From assembly GCF_003020585.1 (NCBI RefSeq), contig NZ_PXUE01000001.1, positions 620,001 through 684,000 on the forward strand: a stretch of DNA of 64,000 nucleotides. Direction: 5' to 3'. Below the pieces are notes generated by a model that was given only the letters and a program-made list of their open reading frames with translations, was not told where the DNA came from and did no database searches. Shown here piece by piece: positions 8,521 through 16,410 of this stretch. The position numbers and the translations under genes were made by a program. Every line of letters begins with the position of its first letter. Position 1 is the stretch's first letter. The DNA is from Chryseobacterium aurantiacum. GTDB taxonomy: Bacteria > Bacteroidota > Bacteroidia > Flavobacteriales > Weeksellaceae.

Positions 8521-9366
8521 ATGGAAAAACTAATACTTACCACAAAAGACCATGCTTCTCTAGCTATACATCTTTTTCAACCCGAAAAAAATAATGGAAA
8601 ACTGCTGTTGATTAACTCTGCTACTGGTGTGAAACAACAGGTGTATTTTTCATTTGCCAATTATTTTTCTGAGCAGGGTTTTACAGTAATAACCTACGAT
8701 TATACCGGAATCGGACTTTCTAAGCCAAAGAATATGAAAGGCTTTCATAGTTCTATGAGAGTTTGGGGATCACGGGATTATAAAACATTAACTGAGTACA
8801 TCAAAACCGAGTTTTCTGATTATAGAAAATATTGTCTGGGCCATTCTGTGGGCGCCTTGATTTTAGGAATGAATGATGATTCTGAAATGTTTGAAGAATT
8901 TGTTTTTGTAGGAACTCAAAATGCTTTTGTTGGTAATCTAAAGTTGAAAACCAAAATCGAAGCCTATTTGGGATTTGGAATTGTTCAGCCTGTAACCACT
9001 TCGTTATTAGGTTATTTTCCTGCAAATTGGTTTGGACTTGGAGAAAGTCTTCCAAAAAATTGCGCATATGACTGGAGAACCTTAATTTTAAATAAGAAAT
9101 CTACCAACCGATTGTTGGAAAAGATTGATGATTATTCTAAAAAATTAACACAAAAAGTCTTTGTAATTCGTGCGGAGGATGATGTCTGGCTGACAGAAAA
9201 GGGAGTATTAAGCTTATTGAATACAACCTATCCCAACCTTAAACCAACCTACAGACTTGTAAAAACCTCCGAATCTGAGAAAAAAGAAATAGGACACATT
9301 AATTTTTTTAGAAGTTACAATCATAAACTTTGGGATATTATTTTAAATGAACTGATAGATAAATGA
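8521..9366 (+). CDS. Alpha/beta hydrolase
   Basis: A 281-residue alpha/beta-hydrolase fold protein, probably cytoplasmic (no signal peptide). The nucleophile elbow is GHSVG with Ser109, the acid is likely Asp220 or Asp221 (FVIRAEDDVWL) and the base is His259 (EIGHINFF). The early strand and loop YDYTGIGLSKP fit the group of predicted hydrolases of COG4757 type; the natural ester or amide substrate is unknown. Its stop codon overlaps the start of the next gene (ATGA at 9363-9366), so the two are translated together. The upstream terminator ends only 9 bases before its ATG. Confidence 0.88.
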   Translation: MEKLILTTKDHASLAIHLFQPEKNNGKLLLINSATGVKQQVYFSFANYFSEQGFTVITYDYTGIGLSKPKNMKGFHSSMRVWGSRDYKTLTEYIKTEFSDYRKYCLGHSVGALILGMNDDSEMFEEFVFVGTQNAFVGNLKLKTKIEAYLGFGIVQPVTTSLLGYFPANWFGLGESLPKNCAYDWRTLILNKKSTNRLLEKIDDYSKKLTQKVFVIRAEDDVWLTEKGVLSLLNTTYPNLKPTYRLVKTSESEKKEIGHINFFRSYNHKLWDIILNELIDK

Positions 9367-10007
9367 AAAGTACGATTGACAACACCGTAGAATTTGTAAA
9401 GGAAAAACTAGAAGGAGCCGAAGCAGGACACGATTGGTTTCACATCGAAAGAGTCTGGAAACTGGCTAAAAAAATAGCAGAAACAGAAAATTGTAATCAG
9501 GAAGTTGTAGAGTTATCTGCACTACTGCATGATATTGCTGATCCTAAATTCCATAATGGGGATGAAACCCTTGCCCCCAAAATATCAAGAGCGTTTTTGG
9601 AGCAGCAGAATGTTCCTGATGAAACTATTGAAAAAGTTTTATATGTAATTGAAAATATTTCCTTTAAAAATAGAGGAGATGCCCCTGAAAATCCATCTTT
9701 GGAGTTGCAGATTGTACAGGATGCAGACCGTATTGATGCCATTGGGGCTATTGGAATTGCCAGAACGTTCAATTTTGGAGGATTTAAAAATAATCCAATG
9801 TATGACCCTGAAGTTGAGCCGAAGCTAGGCATGTCTAAAGAAGAGTATAAGAAGTCTAATGGAACAACCGTGAATCATTTTTATGAAAAACTATTGCTTC
9901 TAAAGGACCTTATGAATACTGAAAAAGGGAAAAAAATGGCTGAAGAAAGACATAATTATATGCTGAATTTCCTTGATCAGTTTTATAAAGAGTGGAATGT
10001 GGATTAA
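9363..10007 (+). CDS. HD-domain metal-dependent phosphohydrolase (YpgQ/YedJ type)
   Basis: A 214-residue HD-domain protein. Metal ligands are visible: His23 (GHDWFHIERVW), His56-Asp57 (ALLHDIADPKFH) and Asp120/122/125 (IVQDADRIDAIGAIG). The length and the motif DADRIDAIGAIGIARTF match the Bacillus YpgQ / E. coli YedJ group, which hydrolyse nucleotides in vitro. It overlaps the hydrolase gene by four bases and so forms an operon with it. The true substrate is not known; a nucleotide-cleaning role is an inference from the family. Confidence 0.9.
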   Translation: MKSTIDNTVEFVKEKLEGAEAGHDWFHIERVWKLAKKIAETENCNQEVVELSALLHDIADPKFHNGDETLAPKISRAFLEQQNVPDETIEKVLYVIENISFKNRGDAPENPSLELQIVQDADRIDAIGAIGIARTFNFGGFKNNPMYDPEVEPKLGMSKEEYKKSNGTTVNHFYEKLLLLKDLMNTEKGKKMAEERHNYMLNFLDQFYKEWNVD

Positions 10008-10033
10008 CATTCTCTGAAAAATTCTGAAATCAG

Positions 10034-10041
10034 TATCTTTG
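10034..10041 (+). promoter_or_regulatory. -7 promoter element, near-leaderless gene
   Basis: TATCTTTG is a perfect TAnnTTTG only 4 bases before the ATG at 10046, so the transcript is expected to begin at or next to the start codon. Confidence 0.65.
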
Positions 10042-10045
10042 CAGT

Positions 10046-10645
10046 ATGGTATTTTTCATTCTTGTTATCTTTTGGGCTTGTATCCTTTCCTTGATTTTGT
10101 ATAAAATAAAATCAGGAAGAATGGCAAAATGGGCAAGGTTGTTCCGTATTGTAACGGTGGTTTCGTCCATCTCTGTTTTTACCTATTGGTTTATCAAAAA
10201 AAGTGCTGTAGCATTTGTAGATAACTCCGTAGGGCTGCAGGTAATTAATAAACTTCCACAAACTCTGGATTTTTATCTGATCAATGTAAATAAGATTGAC
10301 AAAAACATCTCGCTGGAACCAAAGCACATCGGAAAAGTACGCCCGGAATATTATAGGGTAGAATACCTGAAGATGGATAAGTCTGACGAGTACTGGATTG
10401 TGGGTTATCTTGGTAAAAAGAATCTGGTATATTTTTCCCAGCATTCTGTTCCTAATAAGAATATAGATCAGATTGTGGAGGTACAAAATTACATTAACCA
10501 AAGCATGAAGCTTTCTGATGCAGCAAAAAAGCAGGTTGATGCCTACAATTATGAGAACACTAAGCTAGGAATTTGGATTTCATTAGATTTTCTGCTTTTA
10601 TTCCTTAATCTCGTATTGCTTTTGAAGAAAAATAAAAATAAATAG
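10046..10645 (+). CDS. Hypothetical membrane protein (199 aa)
   Basis: I do not recognise a family. The 199 residues show a hydrophobic N-terminal segment (about 1-20), a second one (about 33-50, ending TYWFIKK) and a third near the C terminus (about 174-192, IWISLDFLLLFLNLVLLL), with a soluble part of about 120 residues between the second and third. The topology suggests an inner-membrane protein with a periplasmic domain. The start is fixed by a promoter element directly upstream, and a hairpin lies behind the stop, so it is a one-gene unit. Confidence 0.8.
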   Translation: MVFFILVIFWACILSLILYKIKSGRMAKWARLFRIVTVVSSISVFTYWFIKKSAVAFVDNSVGLQVINKLPQTLDFYLINVNKIDKNISLEPKHIGKVRPEYYRVEYLKMDKSDEYWIVGYLGKKNLVYFSQHSVPNKNIDQIVEVQNYINQSMKLSDAAKKQVDAYNYENTKLGIWISLDFLLLFLNLVLLLKKNKNK

Positions 10646-10650
10646 TTGAT

Positions 10651-10685
10651 AGGTAATGAGTAACGTGAAAAATCACTCATTACCT
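10651..10685. terminator. Bidirectional hairpin between convergent genes
   Basis: AGGTAATGAGT (10651-10661) pairs perfectly with ACTCATTACCT (10675-10685). It lies between two converging stop codons (10645 and 10708) and probably ends both transcripts, although the T runs are short. Confidence 0.6.
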
Positions 10686-10707
10686 GTTAATTATTAAGGG
10701 TTGCTCA

Positions 10708-10938
10708 TTAAGGGTAGTCTAAGATTTGCATAACCTGTTCCTTAAATTCTTCCGGACAGCCCTTCACAATCTTGTCTTTGTTTTGTTTACTGATTTCTTT
10801 AGGTCTCAGCCATTCTGTTTTATTGGAGCTTAAACTGTGATTATCATATATTCTTTTGATGGTATGATCCTCATAAAAGATATATTCATCGCCAAGCCAG
10901 TTGCTTGCAACACTGATTTTACAAATTTCCTTGTCCAT
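10708..10938 (-). CDS. Small hypothetical protein (76 aa)
   Basis: A small soluble protein starting MDKEICKISVASNWLGDE at the ATG 10936-10938 (a TTG two codons upstream is possible). It has no signal peptide or membrane segment; the central YIFYEDHTIKRIYDNHS and the C-terminal KGCPEEFKEQVMQIL are the most distinctive parts. It resembles small uncharacterised proteins seen in Chryseobacterium, but I know no function. It stands alone, with a hairpin after its stop. Confidence 0.65.
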   Translation of the reverse strand: MDKEICKISVASNWLGDEYIFYEDHTIKRIYDNHSLSSNKTEWLRPKEISKQNKDKIVKGCPEEFKEQVMQILDYP

Positions 10939-11088
10939 GATCAAATTTTTTTAAGTACATCCTATTTGTGAAATATGATGTACTCTAATGTATAAATTTT
11001 TCAGATATGAAAAGGTCTTTATTGCTGTTACAGGCGTAAATTAAAATGAGTCTATTTAAATTTTAAACTGTTCAATAATTGCTTTTTA

Positions 11089-11979
11089 CTAAAAAAGAGT
11101 ACCTGTGCTTTCAGTGGCCATTTGTGGAATATGAATATCGGTTTTCCATTCTTCATTCAATTTTTTGATGAAGTAGGCAGACAGAAGAGGTGAAGCCTTT
11201 TCAATATTTTGATGCACAAAAAAATAAAGATTTTGAAGACCGTCCTTTTTCCATTGGCTAAGATGTTTTAACCAGTCATCCAACCTTTCATAGTCACTTT
11301 CTGCATTGGCTCCTACATAACGGATGAATGCGTTGGGTGTTGTAAGGCGCATATGAAGCATATCTCTTCTTCCGGCAGTATCTACGATGATATTGGTGAT
11401 GTTGTGGGCTTCAAAGAGCTCGCAGGTTGTATTAAGGATTTCCTCGTCAGTAAACCATTCTGTATTTCTAAGCTCTATTGCTAAAGGAACTTCTTTGGGC
11501 CATTCTTTTACAAATTTTTCCAGTCTGTCATAATCTTTAGGTTTAAAGTTATCATGAAGCTGAAGAAAGGCCATTCCCAGTTTTTCTTCAAAATTGATAA
11601 CTGCTGAGGCAAAATGAGTCACCGGATCTGTAACGTCAATCAGTCTTCTGAAATGGGAAACAGTATTGGTGATCTTCGGAAAGAATTTGAAGTTGTCCGG
11701 AGTTTTTTCTTTCCATGTTTTTACCTGATCCGGCGTGGGCATTCCGTAAAAGGTTGCATTTAATTCAATGGAGTTAAATTGTGTGGCATAATATGTAAGC
11801 TCATCCTTGGTTCCTTTGGGATAGAATCCTTTAAGATCTGTTTTGTTCCATTTGGCACATCCGATGGAAATGTTTTCCAGTCCTTTTTTATTAAGGCTTA
11901 AAATTTCCTTGGTTCTGGAGTGATCTTTTGGAAGGGTGAAGTCTATTTTTGATGGGTCTTCTACTTGTCCGAATTTCAT
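11089..11979 (-). CDS. DUF72 family protein
   Basis: A 296-residue protein of the DUF72 (YecE-like) family, a TIM-barrel fold of unknown function. Features seen are ISIGCAKWNKTDLKGFYP near the N terminus, YATQFNSIELNATFYGMP, FKFFPKITNTVSHFRRL, the middle LGMAFLQLHDNFKP, and WFTDEEILN and VDTAGRRDMLHMRLT further on, all typical of the family. No signal peptide. It lies downstream of nrdA on the same strand but behind a strong terminator, so it is probably separate from the nrd operon. Some authors suspect DUF72 proteins act in nucleic-acid or nucleotide metabolism; nothing here decides it. Confidence 0.9.
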   Translation of the reverse strand: MKFGQVEDPSKIDFTLPKDHSRTKEILSLNKKGLENISIGCAKWNKTDLKGFYPKGTKDELTYYATQFNSIELNATFYGMPTPDQVKTWKEKTPDNFKFFPKITNTVSHFRRLIDVTDPVTHFASAVINFEEKLGMAFLQLHDNFKPKDYDRLEKFVKEWPKEVPLAIELRNTEWFTDEEILNTTCELFEAHNITNIIVDTAGRRDMLHMRLTTPNAFIRYVGANAESDYERLDDWLKHLSQWKKDGLQNLYFFVHQNIEKASPLLSAYFIKKLNEEWKTDIHIPQMATESTGTLF

Positions 11980-12059
11980 ATTAAGCTGTTTTAATTTTTA
12001 AAATTAAGCATTTTTTTTCAGTGGATTCCCTGTAATACTATGGAATATTTTGAATAACG

Positions 12060-12089
12060 ACAAAAGCACACCTTTCGGCGTGCTTTTGT
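12060..12089 (-). terminator. Terminator of the nrd operon
   Basis: ACAAAAGCACACC (12060-12072) pairs over 12 of 13 positions with GGCGTGCTTTTGT (12077-12089) around TTTC. It follows the nrdA stop by 27 bases on the minus strand. Confidence 0.8.
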
Positions 12090-12115
12090 AAATATAGCGT
12101 GTTTATTACTTGATC

Positions 12116-13774
12116 TTATGCTTCACAGCTTGAGCATGATACGAAGTTCACCATCATTTCTTTTGAAACGGAAGAACTTCTCTGGTAGTAAAGTGTTTTT
12201 ACTCCTTTTTTCCAAGCCTCAATGTATAGGTAGTTTACATCTTTTACAGGCATTGTGGAAGGAATCTGAAGGTTCAAAGATTGAGCCTGATCAATGTATT
12301 GCTGTCTCTGTGCTGCCTGGGAAATAACTTCCATAGGCGAGATTTCCTTGAATGTTTTGAATACTGCCTTTTCTTCAGGAGTAAGCTCATTCAGGTGCTG
12401 TACAGAACCGTGGTTCAACATGATTGTTCTCCATGTTTCTTCGTTATCCAGTCCTTTTTCTTTCAATAATTTTGCCAGGTATTTGTTCTTACGCATAAAG
12501 TTTCCTTTAGCAAGACCTGCTTTATAATAGTTAGAAGAGAAAGGTTCAATTCCCGGAGAAGTTTGCCCTAAGATTGCAGAACTTGAAGTGGTAGGAGCAA
12601 TAGCCATTGTAGTGGTATTTCTTAATCCGTATCCTTTCAATACTTCTGGTTCTCCATAGATGTTGGCAAGCTCTCTTGAAGCCTGCTCAGCCTGTTCTTT
12701 GATATGTCTGAATGCTCTCGCGTTGAACTGAGTAGCCTCAAAGCTTTCAAACGGGATCATATTTTTCTGTAAATAAGAATGGTATCCTAGAACTCCTAAT
12801 CCTAGCGCTCTGTGACGCATAGCAAAAGTTCTGGCTCCTTGTAGATAGTAGTTTCCTTCAGTTTTATCAATAAATTCAGATAAAACAGCATCAAGGAAGT
12901 ATACTGCTAATTTCACGGCATCAGTATCTTTCCACTCATCGTACAATTCAAGGTTCATAGAAGACAGACAGCAGATGAAAGATTCTTCCATTGTAGATGG
13001 AAGCATGATTTCAGAACAAAGGTTACTAGCGTTTACCGTCATTCCTAAATCTTTATAAACCTGAGGCTTATTTCTGTTAACGTTGTCTGTGAAGAAAATG
13101 TACGGAAGACCTTTTTGCTGACGGCTTTCCAATACTCTTGCCCAAACTTTACGTTTTTCCATATCGCCGTCAATCATATCCTGCATCCAGTAGTCTGGTA
13201 CACAAACTCCGGTAAACAGGTTTTGAATCGGGCTACCGATATCTTTAATTGATAAAAATTCTTCAATATCTCCGTGATCAATGTCTAGATACGCAGCAAA
13301 GGCTCCTCTTCTTACGCCTCCCTGTGAAACAACATCCATAGCAGTATCGAAAAGCTTCATGAATGAAACTGCTCCTGAAGACTTTCCGTTATCAGTTACA
13401 GCTGTTCCTCTGTTTCTCAATTCTCCAAAATATCCTGAAGTACCTCCTCCGATTTTGGTTTGCATGATGACCTCACCCATTTTGTGGGTAATCCCTTCAA
13501 TGCTGTCCGGAATGTGAGCGTTGAAACATGAGATAGGAAGACCTCTTTCTGTTCCCATATTAGCCCATACAGGAGAAGAGAAACTGATCCATCCTTTAGT
13601 GATCATTTCTTTGAATGCCGCCTGAAGTTCCGGTTTGTATAATCTTTTTGCAGCCGCAGTAGTAATTCTGTCGATAGCTCCGTCTACTGTTTCACCTTTC
13701 AACAGATATCCTCTGTTCAGCATTTGCTCAGACTCTTCATTGAGCCACCATATATTTGAATTTTGCTCTTCCAT
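12116..13774 (-). CDS. nrdA: Ribonucleoside-diphosphate reductase, alpha subunit
   Basis: The large subunit of class I ribonucleotide reductase, which makes deoxyribonucleotides from ribonucleoside diphosphates together with NrdB. The catalytic barrel is complete: Cys83 (GLPISCFNAH), NLCSEI at 251-256 with the thiyl-radical Cys253, and Cys268/269 (FICCLSSMNLELY). The C terminus ends CSSCEA, the mobile redox pair that is reduced by thioredoxin or glutaredoxin, and the radical-path tyrosines appear in TLYYQRSSS. At 552 residues it is much shorter than E. coli NrdA and starts straight at the barrel, so the N-terminal ATP cone for activity control is missing. It is the last gene of the nrdB-ABM-nrdA unit. 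Confidence 0.97.
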   Translation of the reverse strand: MEEQNSNIWWLNEESEQMLNRGYLLKGETVDGAIDRITTAAAKRLYKPELQAAFKEMITKGWISFSSPVWANMGTERGLPISCFNAHIPDSIEGITHKMGEVIMQTKIGGGTSGYFGELRNRGTAVTDNGKSSGAVSFMKLFDTAMDVVSQGGVRRGAFAAYLDIDHGDIEEFLSIKDIGSPIQNLFTGVCVPDYWMQDMIDGDMEKRKVWARVLESRQQKGLPYIFFTDNVNRNKPQVYKDLGMTVNASNLCSEIMLPSTMEESFICCLSSMNLELYDEWKDTDAVKLAVYFLDAVLSEFIDKTEGNYYLQGARTFAMRHRALGLGVLGYHSYLQKNMIPFESFEATQFNARAFRHIKEQAEQASRELANIYGEPEVLKGYGLRNTTTMAIAPTTSSSAILGQTSPGIEPFSSNYYKAGLAKGNFMRKNKYLAKLLKEKGLDNEETWRTIMLNHGSVQHLNELTPEEKAVFKTFKEISPMEVISQAAQRQQYIDQAQSLNLQIPSTMPVKDVNYLYIEAWKKGVKTLYYQRSSSVSKEMMVNFVSCSSCEA

Positions 13775-13790
13775 AGATGTTATATTTTCG

Positions 13791-13821
13791 AATTCCGGAA
13801 TGAGGGTATCACTCCGGAATT
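13791..13821. other. Hairpin between ABM-like gene and nrdA
   Basis: AATTCCGGAATGA (13791-13803) pairs with TCACTCCGGAATT (13809-13821) with one mismatch. The T-rich run lies on the plus-strand side, so it is oriented like a plus-strand terminator although the neighbouring genes run on the minus strand. It may be an mRNA processing or stability element that changes the NrdA:NrdB ratio. Confidence 0.5.
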
Positions 13822-13830
13822 TTGTTTTTT

Positions 13831-14121
13831 TTATATTATTGGTTGTAAAAATTCTACTTTGTGAGAACCGTTCAGTCCACTTTCATCTCTTAATCTCTGA
13901 AATTCCTTAAAAGATGGAACATTCAAAACTTCATGCTGAACTTCTTCATTGCTGTAGTTTGAATAATGTACAAAAGTAACGCCGTCTTCCTTTACATACA
14001 CCTTGTATTCAAATGTGGACTGATCCAAATTCTTGAAGTCATCCAAAAATGTTTGAATATTGGCTTTATTTGCAGGAACAAATTCAGGGTTTACGGTGTA
14101 GCTTACGATTACATTAATCAT
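13831..14121 (-). CDS. Small ABM-fold protein between nrdA and nrdB
   Basis: A 96-residue soluble protein. Its pattern (MINVIVSYTVNPEFVPANKANIQ..., TFEYKVYVKEDGVTFVHYSNY, VPSFKEFQRLRD) looks like the dimeric ferredoxin-like alpha/beta barrel of the antibiotic-biosynthesis-monooxygenase (ABM) superfamily: a beta strand, a helix with FLDDF, two strands, then a helix with FKEFQ. This assignment is by fold pattern only. It sits between nrdB and nrdA on the same strand, with a hairpin before nrdA, so it is very likely co-transcribed with ribonucleotide reductase. Whether it acts on ribonucleotide reductase is unknown. Confidence 0.8.
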   Translation of the reverse strand: MINVIVSYTVNPEFVPANKANIQTFLDDFKNLDQSTFEYKVYVKEDGVTFVHYSNYSNEEVQHEVLNVPSFKEFQRLRDESGLNGSHKVEFLQPII

Positions 14122-14230
14122 CTTTTATATTTGTGCTTATTAAGTCAATTGTGATTTTGTTTTAAAGTATTATGAATGGTATCATCCTAATACGATTTGC
14201 TTTGACGCTCGCTTCGCTCGCTCTTTTACA

Positions 14231-15205
14231 TTAAAACAAGTCGTTTGCTGTAATACTCTTGTCGTGTTTTGTATAGTCTACTGGTCTTTTTGCAAAGAAA
14301 TCATCTAATGAATTGGCAAAAACTTCCTCTTCGAACCATACCATTGGTCTGTATTGTTCCGGAGTGATGTTGTATCTTGTTTTCATGTTGATTTTCTTCA
14401 AGCTGTCATCTACACGGTACTTCATGAAGTTCAACAGATCTTCTTTAGATACATTGTCTATTTCACCTAATTCAAAGATCCAGCTAAGGATATCTCCTTC
14501 TCTTGCGATAGATTCGTCAACAAGGGTGTATATATCTTCAAGGTCGCTGTCTGTTAACAGATCCGGTTGTTCTTCACGGATTTTGTTGATTAGATAGATT
14601 CCTGCATTAGCGTGAATCTGCTCATCTACGGAAGTCCATGCAATGATGTTGGAAACATTCTTCATAAATCCTTTAAATCTTGTGAAAGAAAGGATAATGG
14701 CAAATTGAGAGAAAAGAGAAACATTTTCTACTAAAATACTGAACAGCAATAATGCTGAAACATATTCTTTAGGAGTTGCAGAATTGGCATGTTTTAAGGC
14801 ATTTCCAAGAAACTCTATTCTACCTTTTACAGCAGGGATTTCAATTACGTTAAGGAACTCATCATTATATCCTAATACCTCTAATAAACGAGAATATGCT
14901 TCAGAATGGCGAAACTCGCATTCTGCAAAAGTAGATCCTAATCCATTGAATTCCGGCTTTGGAAGGTGGTTATATAAATTCCCCCAGAATGTCTTTACAG
15001 ACACCTCGATCTGTGCAATGGCCAAAAGCGCATTTTTCACAGCATGCTTTTCATGTGGTTCTAACTGCGAATGAAAATCCTGAACATCTGCAGTAAAGTC
15101 CACTTCCGAATGTACCCAGAACGATTTGTTGATGGCTTCTACAAATTGAAGAACCTCCGGGTATTCAAATGGCTTATAACTTACTCTTTTATCAAAAATT
15201 CCCAT
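14231..15205 (-). CDS. nrdB: Ribonucleoside-diphosphate reductase, beta subunit
   Basis: The small, radical-generating subunit of class I ribonucleotide reductase (324 residues). The dinuclear metal site is visible: Glu67 (AIAQIEVSV), Glu97 and His100 (CEFRHSEAYS), Glu160 (LVENVSLF), Glu195 and His198 (SVDEQIHANAG). Tyr104, four residues after His100, has the spacing of the stable tyrosyl radical Tyr122 of E. coli, so a tyrosyl-radical enzyme is likely. It is the first gene of the unit; its start MGIFDKRVSYKPF fits homologues. A 425-base upstream region with DnaA-box-like sites separates it from the divergent efflux operon. Confidence 0.96.
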   Translation of the reverse strand: MGIFDKRVSYKPFEYPEVLQFVEAINKSFWVHSEVDFTADVQDFHSQLEPHEKHAVKNALLAIAQIEVSVKTFWGNLYNHLPKPEFNGLGSTFAECEFRHSEAYSRLLEVLGYNDEFLNVIEIPAVKGRIEFLGNALKHANSATPKEYVSALLLFSILVENVSLFSQFAIILSFTRFKGFMKNVSNIIAWTSVDEQIHANAGIYLINKIREEQPDLLTDSDLEDIYTLVDESIAREGDILSWIFELGEIDNVSKEDLLNFMKYRVDDSLKKINMKTRYNITPEQYRPMVWFEEEVFANSLDDFFAKRPVDYTKHDKSITANDLF

Positions 15206-15630
15206 ATTAAATATCTTTATAATTAAAATAATTTAGATCTCTGTGGATAACGTTCAGGAAATACCTAACTTTTTGTTTTTCTGCTTATTGTGAATAAAAG
15301 TTATTCACGGGGGCAATTCAATATTTCTTGTAAAGAACTAAGTACAAAGTTCGAAAAAAAGAACTGATTTTGAAAGGGGTAAATACTAATAGGCTGACTT
15401 TTAGCTGTAAAAGTTTTCCACATTTACATGAAACGGGCACGGATAATAGCTTAGACAGGTATACGGGGGGTAAATAGATGGAAAACTAGAGTTACAGTTA
15501 AACGGTTTTCTATAATTTGTTTTAAATAAAGGGTTAATCTATTAAACAAAAAAATATTTGAATAAATTTTCATTCTTGTAACAATTTGAAAATATCATCT
15601 ACTTATTGGGTATAAAACATAGATCACTTA
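15206..15630. promoter_or_regulatory. Divergent regulatory region nrdB / ABC operon with DnaA-box-like sites
   Basis: No gene is seen in these 425 bases. They hold four sites like the DnaA box TTATNCACA: 15242-15250 (minus strand TTATCCACA, perfect), 15289-15297 (minus strand TTATTCACA, perfect), 15301-15309 (plus, one mismatch) and 15414-15422 (plus, one mismatch). Sites two and three form an inverted repeat around AAG. On the minus strand GAACTTTG at 15344-15351 is a near-match to the -7 element and may start the nrdB transcript. The half nearer to 15630 is very AT-rich. Sites are read from sequence; their use by DnaA is inferred. Confidence 0.55.
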
Positions 15631-16320
15631 ATGTTAGTAATTCAGGATTTACACAAGTCATACGATACAGGGAAAAGCAAACTTCATGTTCTGAAAGGGA
15701 TTAATCTGAATATTTCAGAGGGCGAGTTTGTTTCTATCATGGGAAGTTCCGGTTCCGGAAAGTCCACTCTTCTTAATATTATTGGTATTCTGGATGAAAA
15801 AGGTTCAGGAACCTATGAATTGGATGGAGTTCCTATAGAACACTTATCTGAGGTAAAAGCAGCAGAGTACAGGAGTAAGTTTTTAGGGTTTATTTTCCAG
15901 TCTTTTAACCTAATCAGTTATAAAACGGCTTTGGAAAATGTAGCACTTCCCCTATACTACCAGAATGTACCGAGAAAAGAACGTAATCAGAAAGCAATGG
16001 AATATCTGGAAAAAGTAGGACTTGCACAATGGGCGAATCACCTTCCAAGTGAACTTTCCGGAGGACAGAAACAGAGAGTAGCTATTGCAAGAGCTTTGAT
16101 TACCAATCCGAAAGTAGTGCTGGCAGATGAACCTACCGGTGCACTGGATTCAAAAACTACGCATGATATTATGAAGCTTCTTCAGGATATTAACAATGAG
16201 GGAAAAACAATTATTGTTGTAACCCACGAACCTGATGTGGCAGCACAGACCAAGAGAAATGTAGTTCTGAAAGATGGTATCATTGAAAGTGATGAGTTTA
16301 TTAAGCAGATTGTGCTGTAA
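15631..16320 (+). CDS. ABC transporter ATP-binding protein (MacB/LolD type)
   Basis: A 229-residue ABC ATPase of the family that powers MacB, LolCDE and FtsEX-type systems. Walker A is GSSGSGKST (about 38-46), the signature LSGGQKQRVAIARAL (about 141-155) and Walker B VVLADEPTGALDS (about 165-177), followed by the H-loop VVTHEP. It heads a four-gene set: ATPase, two FtsX-like permeases and a HlyD-type adaptor, all on the plus strand. The set should form an envelope-spanning efflux or lipoprotein-handling system; the substrate is not evident. Confidence 0.93.
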   Translation: MLVIQDLHKSYDTGKSKLHVLKGINLNISEGEFVSIMGSSGSGKSTLLNIIGILDEKGSGTYELDGVPIEHLSEVKAAEYRSKFLGFIFQSFNLISYKTALENVALPLYYQNVPRKERNQKAMEYLEKVGLAQWANHLPSELSGGQKQRVAIARALITNPKVVLADEPTGALDSKTTHDIMKLLQDINNEGKTIIVVTHEPDVAAQTKRNVVLKDGIIESDEFIKQIVL

Positions 16321-16410
16321 GTTAATTTGAGAATCTGAAAAATGAGATAATTTGAAAATTGAACAGCAAACTTGCTGAACAATTTTTTCAATCTTTTAAT
16401 ATCAATAAAA

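Noticed and set aside
9497..9832. Open frame of 111 codons antisense to the HD phosphohydrolase gene
   Set aside because: Antisense shadow; the HD protein on the plus strand carries all catalytic motifs.
14195..14225. GC-rich word GACGCTCGCTTCGCTCGCTC between nrdB and the ABM-like gene
   Set aside because: It can fold into a short hairpin, but arms are short and no T run follows on the minus strand, so I do not call it a terminator. It may be a minor mRNA structure.
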